This document shows, one piece after another, positions 1 to 7,056 of a stretch of DNA of 10,030 nt (its first letter is position 1; every line of letters starts with the position of its first letter). Under the pieces are notes generated by a model that saw only the letters and a program-made list of their open reading frames with translations, did no database searches and had not been told where the DNA came from. A program made the translations under genes and the position numbers. The stretch is from Chitinophagales bacterium (GTDB lineage Bacteria; Bacteroidota; Bacteroidia; Chitinophagales; CAIODY01): NCBI GenBank assembly GCA_023251415.1, contig JAHEYX010000031.1, positions 5,411-15,440 of the forward strand. The letters run 5' to 3'.

Positions 1-1
1 T

Positions 2-754
2 TGGCACTTCATTCAGCAACAAAGACAATAGATTCGGATTTATTTTTCCACCAAATAATTTGATTGGCCCTTCAATCGCATTTTTCAATTGAATACGCGT
101 CAATCGAGGTACTAAATACTGGCTTTTATTCAAGGCTTCCGGCAATCCGTAGTATTGCGAACAATCTTCAATAAAATCAGAACGCATGGTAATTACCGTA
201 TAGATTGGCACTGTGCTCTGATTGCTGATAGCCAATAAAATATTTACAAAATCAATGGCTTCATTTTTATCAAGTGCACTTTGCTTTTCAGCAGCAAATC
301 GAAAAAGCTCTTCGAATTGATCTACCAACACCAAAATATTTCTATTCAAGGTAGTCCATTGCATTCGCAACGCTTCTATAATAGCATCTTCACCGGCTTC
401 TTCTATTTGCTGCAACATTTGGCTGGCGTAGGCTTCTGCATCTGCAATTTCAAGTGCATTCGCAATAGCTACCGCCAAATTATGAAGCGGTGATTCACCG
501 GGCCTTAACTTAACGATTACCCAACCATCCCGTTCATTGAGCATGTAACCGGCTTTGAGTCGTGGAATTAATCCGGCTAAAATTAACGAAGATTTGCCGC
601 TTCCCGAACCGCCAACTACACCAACAAAATGATGTTCGTGCAAGCACTCCAACAGTTCCATGGTTTGCTCTTGCCTTCCAAAAAACAGCAAACTTTCATT
701 GCTTTGAAAGGGCCGTAAACCAACAAAAGGATTGTCATTCAATTCATTTAACAT
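2..754 (-). CDS. nSTAND1-type STAND P-loop NTPase, 3' end outside window
   Basis: The frame is open from an ATG at 754 to the window edge (251 residues). It opens with the NPFVGLRPF..E..LFFGR signature that starts nSTAND1 domains, then Walker A GGSGSGKSS (residues 48-56, Lys54), Walker B ILVLVDQFEE (140-149, Asp145) and the sensor-like TMRSDF (189-194). STAND proteins are ATP-dependent signalling switches: ligand sensing by C-terminal repeats drives oligomerisation and activates an effector. nSTAND1 proteins often carry WD40 or other repeats after the NTPase, but that part is not visible here. No effector is fused at the N-terminus. Instead the gene starts 5 nt after the stop of the TIR-domain gene, so the TIR protein is the likely partner. 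An AAAGGA stretch at the end of that gene could serve as its ribosome binding site. The family call is secure; the biological role is inferred. Confidence 0.85.
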   Translation of the reverse strand, partial: MLNELNDNPFVGLRPFQSNESLLFFGRQEQTMELLECLHEHHFVGVVGGSGSGKSSLILAGLIPRLKAGYMLNERDGWVIVKLRPGESPLHNLAVAIANALEIADAEAYASQMLQQIEEAGEDAIIEALRMQWTTLNRNILVLVDQFEELFRFAAEKQSALDKNEAIDFVNILLAISNQSTVPIYTVITMRSDFIEDCSQYYGLPEALNKSQYLVPRLTRIQLKNAIEGPIKLFGGKINPNLLSLLLNEVP

Positions 755-759
755 ACGGC

Positions 760-2280
760 TTATCCTTTTATGCTTTTTACAAGTGAATTCAATCGATCGG
801 AAGGAGGTGTTGCGTAAGCACTGTTATTGAATAAATTGACTTTAATAAAACGTTGGTTCAACACTATGGAGTCGTCTGTTTTATTAGGTGGGGCCAAATA
901 AATAATGAAATCATCAATCGGATAATTATTGGTTACTATTAGTTGCAAAGCCGCACTCATTCGTTCTAATACCCATTCTTTCGTAACTGTACCATAGAAA
1001 AAAACCAGCTTATTAACACTGCTCATACGATCCGCTAAAAACTGCATGTTCTTATGCGGATTGTCCTCTTGTGGATTGATATAAGGTTGAATATTATTTT
1101 GCAATAAAGCTTGACCAACAGTAAACGCATATTGTTGATCGTTAAAATGTGTATCTAACAAAACGCTTATTTTTTCATCAGCTTGTGTTGCGGCTTTGCT
1201 TTGTTGGATAGCAACAGCTAAATCATTAATTTGTCGAGCTAATTCACTTTTGTTGCCACGGATTAAATCAAACTGATTTTTAGTATCGACATTTACAGCT
1301 ACCGACTGAACAAATTTTTTGTAGGCTTCTTCTTCAATATCAGTTTCTTGAAATTCGGCAGGCATCCACACCACTTTTGATTTCGCATGCTGTAATGAAA
1401 GTTCCAGTTGGGCTTTAGGATACCAATTATCAGTTTGTCCAACAATTTCTCGACCCGGAAATTCATCCAATAAATGAACCGCCAAATCAGCTTCGTTAAT
1501 ACACGTTAATGCTTTTTCGGCATGTGCTGCAGGCTCATCCGGAGGTGGTACACCGGTTACTATTTTATATCCTTTTTTCTCTAATTCTGCTATGGTGCGC
1601 TTACGTACCGTACGCATGGAATCAGCCACTTCTCCAAAATAAATGGTAAATGCTTGATCCGAAGTTATTGTTTCTGCCGAAGCTGCATCAGCTGTTACAG
1701 GCTCCGCAACTGTTGTTTGGTCTTTAGGAAACTCATTCAATAATTCCACTAAGGCATCACGCAGTTCTTTTAGTTGTTCCATAAAAGGGCCGCTAGTTGC
1801 ATCTAATGGATCACCTAAATTTTCTTTATCTTTTGCAAAATAAAATGGAAATCCTGTAGAACCCGCCAATGGAGCCGGCCATTTTGAATAGGGAATATTA
1901 TTTAATAATACTTTAATTATTCGACTGGAATCACCCACTTTTAATCCTACCTTTTCTTTAGCTGCCTTTGCCGTAAAAAGCTGTAACTCTTTCATACAAT
2001 AGTCGGAATTCAGATAACCGGGCGATAATAAACTAATCATGATTGCAGAATCCTTGATTCCGTTTTCAATACTATCATCAAACAAGGTTGAGCCATCTAA
2101 TTTTTTACTATCCCACCATATTTTAACGCTATCCATTTTACCGATGCGTTGGGCTAGCTTCAGTTGCAAGCTTTTGTAAAAAAGTTCAATCCATCCATCC
2201 GTTTGGCCGGGAAGTTTTTCATTGTCGAGGTGGGCATAACTAATGAAAATGTCATAATTATAGCCTGGTATGTACGCCAT
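760..2280 (-). CDS. TIR-domain protein with two further Rossmann-like domains (506 aa)
   Basis: Three domains can be read. Residues 9-105 are a TIR domain (TIR_2 type): strand A YDIFISYAHLD, the IWWDSKKLDGSTLFDD loop region (54-69), and SPGYLNSDYCMKEL (86-99) near the end. A linker rich in Ala, Thr and Glu (187-209) follows. Residues 212-330 (FGEVADSMRTVRKR, ADLAVHLLDEFPG, QLELSLQHAKSKVVWMP) look like the DUF4062/nucleotide-hydrolase-like Rossmann domain seen in other bacterial TIR proteins. Residues 370-490 (ISVLLDTHFND, LVFFYGTVTKEWV, FIIYLAPP) look like a degenerate second TIR-like domain. There is no signal peptide or membrane helix, so the protein is cytoplasmic. Bacterial TIR domains commonly hydrolyse NAD or act as signalling adaptors; which applies here is unknown. 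The next gene encodes an nSTAND NTPase, which suggests a sensor-switch/effector pair. The TIR call is firm; the middle and C-terminal domain assignments are by pattern recognition. Confidence 0.85.
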   Translation of the reverse strand: MAYIPGYNYDIFISYAHLDNEKLPGQTDGWIELFYKSLQLKLAQRIGKMDSVKIWWDSKKLDGSTLFDDSIENGIKDSAIMISLLSPGYLNSDYCMKELQLFTAKAAKEKVGLKVGDSSRIIKVLLNNIPYSKWPAPLAGSTGFPFYFAKDKENLGDPLDATSGPFMEQLKELRDALVELLNEFPKDQTTVAEPVTADAASAETITSDQAFTIYFGEVADSMRTVRKRTIAELEKKGYKIVTGVPPPDEPAAHAEKALTCINEADLAVHLLDEFPGREIVGQTDNWYPKAQLELSLQHAKSKVVWMPAEFQETDIEEEAYKKFVQSVAVNVDTKNQFDLIRGNKSELARQINDLAVAIQQSKAATQADEKISVLLDTHFNDQQYAFTVGQALLQNNIQPYINPQEDNPHKNMQFLADRMSSVNKLVFFYGTVTKEWVLERMSAALQLIVTNNYPIDDFIIYLAPPNKTDDSIVLNQRFIKVNLFNNSAYATPPSDRLNSLVKSIKG

Positions 2281-2321
2281 TTTAATGGTTAGAGGTTGGG
2301 GGGTTACAAATTAACTTTTGT

Positions 2322-2366
2322 TGCACAATATAATTATTTTATTTAATCATTAATATAACTTGTGCA
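2322..2366. repeat. Spaced inverted repeat in the TIR/tsaE intergenic region
   Basis: TGCACAA at 2322-2328 is mirrored by TTGTGCA at 2360-2366, with an AT-rich 31-nt spacer. The right arm also sits in the palindrome GTGCAC (2362-2367). It lies about 40 nt upstream of the TIR gene start and about 105 nt upstream of tsaE, a position compatible with a regulator binding site or DNA looping element. Nothing in the window identifies a regulator, and 7-nt arms can occur by chance. Confidence 0.3.
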
Positions 2367-2455
2367 CACCTTAAGTTGGCTTTCACGCCTATCCCCTTAA
2401 CAATCAACGAACTACAAGTCAGTTCAGCGAAAATGGAAGATTAAAATATAAACCG

Positions 2456-2463
2456 TAATTTTA
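2456..2463 (+). promoter_or_regulatory. Possible -7 element for tsaE-ald
   Basis: TAATTTTA differs at one position from the Bacteroidota -7 consensus TAnnTTTG and ends 7 nt before the tsaE start codon, which would give an almost leaderless transcript. A convincing TTTG element was not found at the expected upstream distance, so this is weak. Confidence 0.2.
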
Positions 2464-2470
2464 CCCACCT

Positions 2471-2899
2471 ATGAGTCACGAACAACAAATTCATCGTATT
2501 GCATCGGAAGCAGAATTAGCCGAATTAGCACAAAAGCTGCTTGATTTTTGCGGAAAAGACCGCATTGTTTGTTTCGATGCCCCAATGGGAGCCGGTAAAA
2601 CAACCTTTATCAAACAGGTGTGTGCAGCATTGGGCTACAACGGGTTAGTGAACAGTCCTACTTTTCCTATTATCTCCTGTTATCCGGCAAATCCGGATAT
2701 TTATCATGTCGATTGCTACCGTTTAAAAGACGAAGAAGAAGCTATTCAAATCGGAATTGAAGATTATTTAGAGTCCGGTAACTTTTGTTTTATTGAATGG
2801 TCTTCGTTGATAAAAAATTTAGTACCTTCGAATGTGACTACTGTTACGATTGCAATCGAGCAAGACGGACATCGTACTTTTGTTTTTCAAAAATCCTAA
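2471..2899 (+). CDS. tsaE: tRNA t6A biosynthesis ATPase TsaE
   Basis: This is the ATPase partner of the TsaB-TsaD complex that makes N6-threonylcarbamoyladenosine at position 37 of ANN-decoding tRNAs in the cytoplasm. The 142-residue length is normal for the family. Visible motifs are Walker A APMGAGKTT (residues 37-45, Lys43), the switch-like NSPTF (61-65), HVDCYRL (79-85), GIEDYL (95-100) and IEWS (108-111), all in the usual TsaE order. The start ATG at 2471 has no Shine-Dalgarno sequence, as is common in Bacteroidota. The stop codon is separated from the alanine dehydrogenase ATG by a single nucleotide, so the two are probably co-transcribed and translationally coupled. tsaB and tsaD are not in the window. 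Confidence 0.95.
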   Translation: MSHEQQIHRIASEAELAELAQKLLDFCGKDRIVCFDAPMGAGKTTFIKQVCAALGYNGLVNSPTFPIISCYPANPDIYHVDCYRLKDEEEAIQIGIEDYLESGNFCFIEWSSLIKNLVPSNVTTVTIAIEQDGHRTFVFQKS

Positions 2900-2900
2900 T

Positions 2901-4118
2901 ATGGCTTCCAAATCCCCTTCAACGCTTTCTTCACCTGAATTAATTACGCAAGAAAAACTATTACAAGTAAATCGTGCAGGTGCTTCACTAAAGATTGGTA
3001 TACCCAAGGAAAAATCATTTCAAGAAAACAGGATTGCACTTACCCCGGAAGCGGTTTCAATATTGGTAAATAACGGTCATGAAGTATTAGTTGAAACCAA
3101 AGCCGGAGAAGGCGGGCATTTTTACGATACGGATTACGCAGAAGCCGGAGCCCAAATCACCTATTCACCGGAGGCTGTTTTTAAAGCTGAAATCATATTA
3201 AAAGTTGCACCCTTAACGAATGAAGAACTGGAATGGTTACGTCCGGGCCAAATCATAATTTCTGCCATTCATTTACCTACTTTAAAAAGCGAGTATCTCG
3301 AAAAACTAATTCAGAAGAAAGTAACTGCCTTAGCCTTCGAATACATTAAGGACAGCAGCAATACCTTTCCTATTGTCAGAAGCATGAGTGAAATCGCCGG
3401 CAATGCTTCTATTCTAATCGCATCTGAATTATTGAGTAGCTCACAAAGCGGTAAAGGCACTTTATTAGGTGGAATAACCGGAGTACCCCCTGCAAAAGTC
3501 GTTATATTAGGTGCCGGAGTAGTTGGTGAATATGCCAGTCGAACAGCATTAGGGCTTGGAGCTGAAGTAAAAGTATTCGATAATTCTACTTATAAATTGA
3601 TGCGCCTTCAAAACAATATTGGGGTTCGAATTTATACCTCTATTATCCATCCTGATATTGTTTTACACGAATTACGCACTGCCGATATCGCAATTGGCTC
3701 GATTCACAGCGAAAGTGGTCGTTCTGCAATGATAGTAACGGAAGAAATGGTGCAGTTGATGAAAGCCGGTTCGGTTATTATTGACGTTAGCATTGATCAA
3801 GGTGGCTGTTTTGAAACCAGCGAAATAACCACACACAAAAAGCCTACTTTTAAAAAATACGACGTAACACACTACTGTGTACCCAATATTGCCAGTCGTT
3901 TTGCACGTACCGCTTCTTATGCTATCAGTAATGTGCTCACCCCTAAATTACTCAAAGCCGGAAAAGAAGGCGGACTAGAAAAGTTGTTCTGGAGTAATGA
4001 TGGCACACGCCACGGAATCTATATTTTTAAAGGCTCCGTTACCAATCGTCACCTCAGTGAAAAGTTTAATTTAAAATTCACCGACTTGGGATTATTATTT
4101 AGCGCATCAAATATGTAA
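2901..4118 (+). CDS. ald: Alanine dehydrogenase (AlaDH/PNT family)
   Basis: This enzyme catalyses NAD-dependent reversible oxidative deamination of L-alanine to pyruvate and ammonia. The chosen ATG gives 405 residues and lies 1 nt after the tsaE stop; an in-frame ATG at 2850 would lie inside tsaE and add 17 residues unlike the family. After a 30-residue N-terminal extension come the AlaDH/PNT N-terminal domain (IGIPKEKSFQENRIALTP, Arg44; Lys101 in ILKVAP; His124 in AIHLP), the dinucleotide-binding motif GAGVVGE (204-210) followed by an acidic end of strand 2 (KVFD), and IIDVSIDQGGCFETS (293-307) with Asp299. These match Arg15, Lys75, His96 and Asp270 of characterised alanine dehydrogenases. 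The HYCVPN motif (324-329) also fits. The related transhydrogenase alpha subunit is the main alternative, but no pntB gene is adjacent and the IDQGGCFET motif favours alanine dehydrogenase. Confidence 0.88.
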   Translation: MASKSPSTLSSPELITQEKLLQVNRAGASLKIGIPKEKSFQENRIALTPEAVSILVNNGHEVLVETKAGEGGHFYDTDYAEAGAQITYSPEAVFKAEIILKVAPLTNEELEWLRPGQIIISAIHLPTLKSEYLEKLIQKKVTALAFEYIKDSSNTFPIVRSMSEIAGNASILIASELLSSSQSGKGTLLGGITGVPPAKVVILGAGVVGEYASRTALGLGAEVKVFDNSTYKLMRLQNNIGVRIYTSIIHPDIVLHELRTADIAIGSIHSESGRSAMIVTEEMVQLMKAGSVIIDVSIDQGGCFETSEITTHKKPTFKKYDVTHYCVPNIASRFARTASYAISNVLTPKLLKAGKEGGLEKLFWSNDGTRHGIYIFKGSVTNRHLSEKFNLKFTDLGLLFSASNM

Positions 4119-4491
4119 CTTAATAAACAGTTGTATAAAAATTAGCGTTATCCTTCAACAGAAATTAGTAGAACTGATTTTACGACTATTCAATGATACC
4201 TATTGATAATGCTTTCAAAAAATCTAGCTTCGAATAGATTTGGTAATTTCTACTATCCAGCTTTATACTTTACAACCAAATAATTACAAACAGGAGAAGG
4301 AAACTTACTGGCTGTATTTTTTCATTCTTTGTAAATTACTTCTTGACCGGGTAAACATCCATTGGTCAGTCGAATTGCTATATTGATTTTTAACAATTAC
4401 AAGTGGTGCTGTCTTGATGAATATAATGCAAACAGCATAGCATTAAGCATCATACTTTAAACACCAAATCAAAAATGAATTTAATCGCAAA
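4119..4491. other. Convergent intergenic spacer without a recognisable gene
   Basis: These 373 nt separate the convergent ald and TonB-receptor genes. No open frame with coding character, tRNA or known RNA motif was seen. The only structure noted is a 6-bp inverted repeat, TAATGC (4424-4429) and GCATTA (4440-4445), with a 10-nt loop. It lacks a clear U-tract on either strand, so it is at best a weak bidirectional terminator. Confidence 0.5.
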
Positions 4492-6876
4492 TTAAAAGTC
4501 AATTTTATAATACAGCAAAGGCAGAAAACCCAATTGGTACTGCATAACCTGCGGGTCCTTACCATTTTTTACATTATCCGGTTGATAAGTATATCCCAGC
4601 ATATTCCGGTGATTGGTTAGATTAATTAAATCGATGGCTATTTCATGGGTAACTTTATGTTTGGTTCCATTGTGTTTCCATCCCATTTTGACATCAAATC
4701 GGAAATAATTCGGTAAACGGGTTGCATTACGTTGATTATCAACCACCACACCTTCACCTGCTAATCTAGAACGTAGCGTATCAAATGGGCTGTTGCGCTT
4801 TCCCCCGCCCCAGGTTATTTTACCACTCAAGTTAATCGATGATTTTTTAAAAGGGTATTCACATCCTGCAACTGCATTTGTCGCAAAGTTTCCATTAAAA
4901 TCAGTACTTCTGTTAACACCATCTTGCCCTTTGGCTTTGCTATCATACAAAGAACCGGTGAGCAACATGAAATAATGTTTACTAAAAAACTTTTCCAAGG
5001 TTAATTCTACTCCCACATTCGAACCGGTACCTTTATTGACTAAAGTATCCGCAAAAATGCGTGTAAATGCAGAACCTTCATTTAGCATAGAGAAACTACT
5101 TCCGGCCCTTTTTTCAATAGGCACATTGAATAAATACTGATAATATGCTTCTGCCTTTAAACGAAAATAAGTTGAAAATACTTTATCATAGCCTACAACG
5201 AACTGATGACTTCTTGTAAAATCCATATTCATATTGTGAGGTGCTTGATTAGGAAAATGGAAAAAATAAGCATACAGTGGTTGCAATTGACTGTGCATGC
5301 CATAACCTATACTTAAAGACTGTTGCTTTCCCCAAGCATAACGTGCTCCTAAACGCGGTTCAAAACTTTTACTTTTGGTTAAACTGAAATATTGAACATG
5401 TAAACCAGCAGTATAAAAGAAATTATCATTGATACGATGTTTCAATTGAATATAAGGTTGCAGCATAACCGGTGTGCCGTCATAATCCCAACGATGCCTC
5501 CAATCATAGGTGTATTCGCGAATACTGTCTAAATAATGCAAGTCGTAGCGATCAATTTGAAAACCTGCTTTTACCGTTGTAGCTGCACCATATTTTTTAT
5601 TGATAAACCACGACATTGCCGTCTTTGCTTGCTTGAATGTATAGCCCAAAATATTTTTCATGGAATCAATGGCATAATCCGCATTGCGATAAACACGCAC
5701 ATGGTGTGCCGCAATATTTTGCACTTGTTGTGTAACCGTTAATTTGGTGTAGGTAGTTGCATTGATGGAATAACTGTAGCTGGCGCCAACTACACCCATA
5801 ATGGATTTAAAATATTGGTCACGATCACTTTCACCATAAAGTTCGGCATCTTTCGGTTTGCTTGTAAATTTGCTAACAATTAAATCAATATTACTCCAAC
5901 CTCCAACTCCAAATACAGCAATTTTACTACGTTTGTTTATTGGATAATTAAATCGAAATGCAGCATCTTGATATTCCGGAATTGAATTTGTTCCAATCGG
6001 CACATGCAGCTTGTCTAAAAATTTAAAATTAGAATACCGATATGTCACCAAAAAAGAAGCTTTGTGCTTTTTACTTAAGGGACCTTCTGCCGAGGCTTCT
6101 GTACCAAGTATCCCGATCTGACCGGTAAATTCAAATTTATCTTTATTCCCATTACGCATTTTCAGATCAAATACTGAAGCAACCGCATTACCGTATTCAG
6201 CCGAAAATGCTCCGGTCATGAAATCAGAATTGGCCAAATACTTATTATTAATGATACTTAACGGACCGCCGCTTGTTCCCGGAATAGCAAAATGATTCGG
6301 ATTAAAAATGGCAACATCCTCCAAATTCCAAACCACTCCTAATGGAGAATTACCCCGTACAACAATATCGTTACGGCTATCATCAGTTCCTTGAACTCCT
6401 GCAAAATTGGAAGCCATACGTGCCGGATCTTGGCGACTGCCGGCATAACGTTCGGTTTCATGCACATCAAACATCCGCGTGCTAACCGTTGCCATTTCAC
6501 TGATGGCTTTTTTATTATCATAAGCGGCAACTTTAACTTCACTTAATTTGGTTACGCGTTCCTCCAATTCAATAGTTAAGTATACTTCTTTACCACTGCT
6601 TACTTCAATATTGGTAAGGGTTTGATCTTGATAACCGACATAATGTACGGCAAATTGACGTTTACCAATTGGTACTTGAGCGATTATAAATACCCCGTTA
6701 CTGTCTGCTTCACCACCTATGGTACCGTTTGCTACGTCAGTACAAACAATTACTGCACCTGTTAAGGGTGACTTTGATTCTTTATCAATTATTACACCTT
6801 TAACTTTTTGAGTTTGTTGGGCGAATAAAGCAGATAAAAAGAGACTAAAAACAATAATTAGAGTAGAAACTTTCAT
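4492..6876 (-). CDS. TonB-dependent outer-membrane receptor, CarboxypepD_reg type (794 aa)
   Basis: This is an outer-membrane beta-barrel for energised uptake of a substrate that cannot be named from sequence. A signal peptide covers residues 1-19 (hydrophobic LIIVFSLFLSALFA). Residues 24-110 form a CarboxypepD_reg-like beta-sandwich (KVKGVIIDKESKSPLTGAVI, DSNGVFIIAQVPIG, VGYQ). Residues 126-240 are a plug domain (VQGTDDSRNDIVVRGNSP, MTGAFSAEYGNAVASVFDLKMR). The remainder is the barrel with alternating aromatic strands, ending in LLYYKIDF, the expected C-terminal strand with a terminal aromatic residue for BAM recognition. No SusD-like partner or TonB/ExbBD gene is adjacent, so this is not a classic SusCD pair. 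The nearest upstream gene on the same strand ends 180 nt away, past a hairpin, so the gene is probably transcribed alone. The class is certain; the substrate is unknown. Confidence 0.93.
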   Translation of the reverse strand: MKVSTLIIVFSLFLSALFAQQTQKVKGVIIDKESKSPLTGAVIVCTDVANGTIGGEADSNGVFIIAQVPIGKRQFAVHYVGYQDQTLTNIEVSSGKEVYLTIELEERVTKLSEVKVAAYDNKKAISEMATVSTRMFDVHETERYAGSRQDPARMASNFAGVQGTDDSRNDIVVRGNSPLGVVWNLEDVAIFNPNHFAIPGTSGGPLSIINNKYLANSDFMTGAFSAEYGNAVASVFDLKMRNGNKDKFEFTGQIGILGTEASAEGPLSKKHKASFLVTYRYSNFKFLDKLHVPIGTNSIPEYQDAAFRFNYPINKRSKIAVFGVGGWSNIDLIVSKFTSKPKDAELYGESDRDQYFKSIMGVVGASYSYSINATTYTKLTVTQQVQNIAAHHVRVYRNADYAIDSMKNILGYTFKQAKTAMSWFINKKYGAATTVKAGFQIDRYDLHYLDSIREYTYDWRHRWDYDGTPVMLQPYIQLKHRINDNFFYTAGLHVQYFSLTKSKSFEPRLGARYAWGKQQSLSIGYGMHSQLQPLYAYFFHFPNQAPHNMNMDFTRSHQFVVGYDKVFSTYFRLKAEAYYQYLFNVPIEKRAGSSFSMLNEGSAFTRIFADTLVNKGTGSNVGVELTLEKFFSKHYFMLLTGSLYDSKAKGQDGVNRSTDFNGNFATNAVAGCEYPFKKSSINLSGKITWGGGKRNSPFDTLRSRLAGEGVVVDNQRNATRLPNYFRFDVKMGWKHNGTKHKVTHEIAIDLINLTNHRNMLGYTYQPDNVKNGKDPQVMQYQLGFLPLLYYKIDF

Positions 6877-7026
6877 GACATTAGAATTTGTACTGACGAA
6901 TGTATTTATTTTTTGTCAAATGAATGACATTTGTGTTTTATGAACTAAATTAGCTGCAAAGGGATAATGAACAATTTTAACCCAAGCTAAACTTGTAAAA
7001 CTAGAAAACTATACCTGAAGAATTAT

Positions 7027-7047
7027 AAATTTAAATCGCTATTTAAA
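7027..7047 (-). terminator. Terminator-like hairpin after the 253-aa paralogue
   Basis: Ten nucleotides after the stop of the 253-residue gene, the minus strand has TTTAAAT-AGCG-ATTTAAA, a perfect 7-bp stem with a 4-nt loop (7030-7047), followed by TTT. The stem is AU-only and the U-tract is short, so the call is tentative. It would separate this gene from the TonB receptor downstream. Confidence 0.4.
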
Positions 7048-7056
7048 GCAAGCTTT

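Noticed and set aside
281..786. Plus-strand open frames at 281-493 and 562-786
   Set aside because: They are antisense to the clear nSTAND gene and the end of the TIR gene, and show no protein-like features.
2850..2900. Upstream in-frame ATG for alanine dehydrogenase overlapping tsaE
   Set aside because: It would add 17 residues that do not resemble the family; the ATG at 2901, one nucleotide after the tsaE stop, fits better.
2901..4118. NAD(P) transhydrogenase alpha subunit
   Set aside because: No pntB partner follows, and the IDQGGCFETS and HYCVPN motifs favour alanine dehydrogenase.
4793..6542. Short frames at 4793-4975 (+), 5536-5742 (+) and 6339-6542 (-)
   Set aside because: They lie wholly within the TonB-receptor gene in other frames and have no recognisable domain.
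4492..6876. SusC-type receptor of a polysaccharide utilisation locus
   Set aside because: There is no SusD-like gene or glycoside hydrolase nearby, and the 794-residue length is short for SusC; the general CarboxypepD_reg TonB-receptor class fits better.
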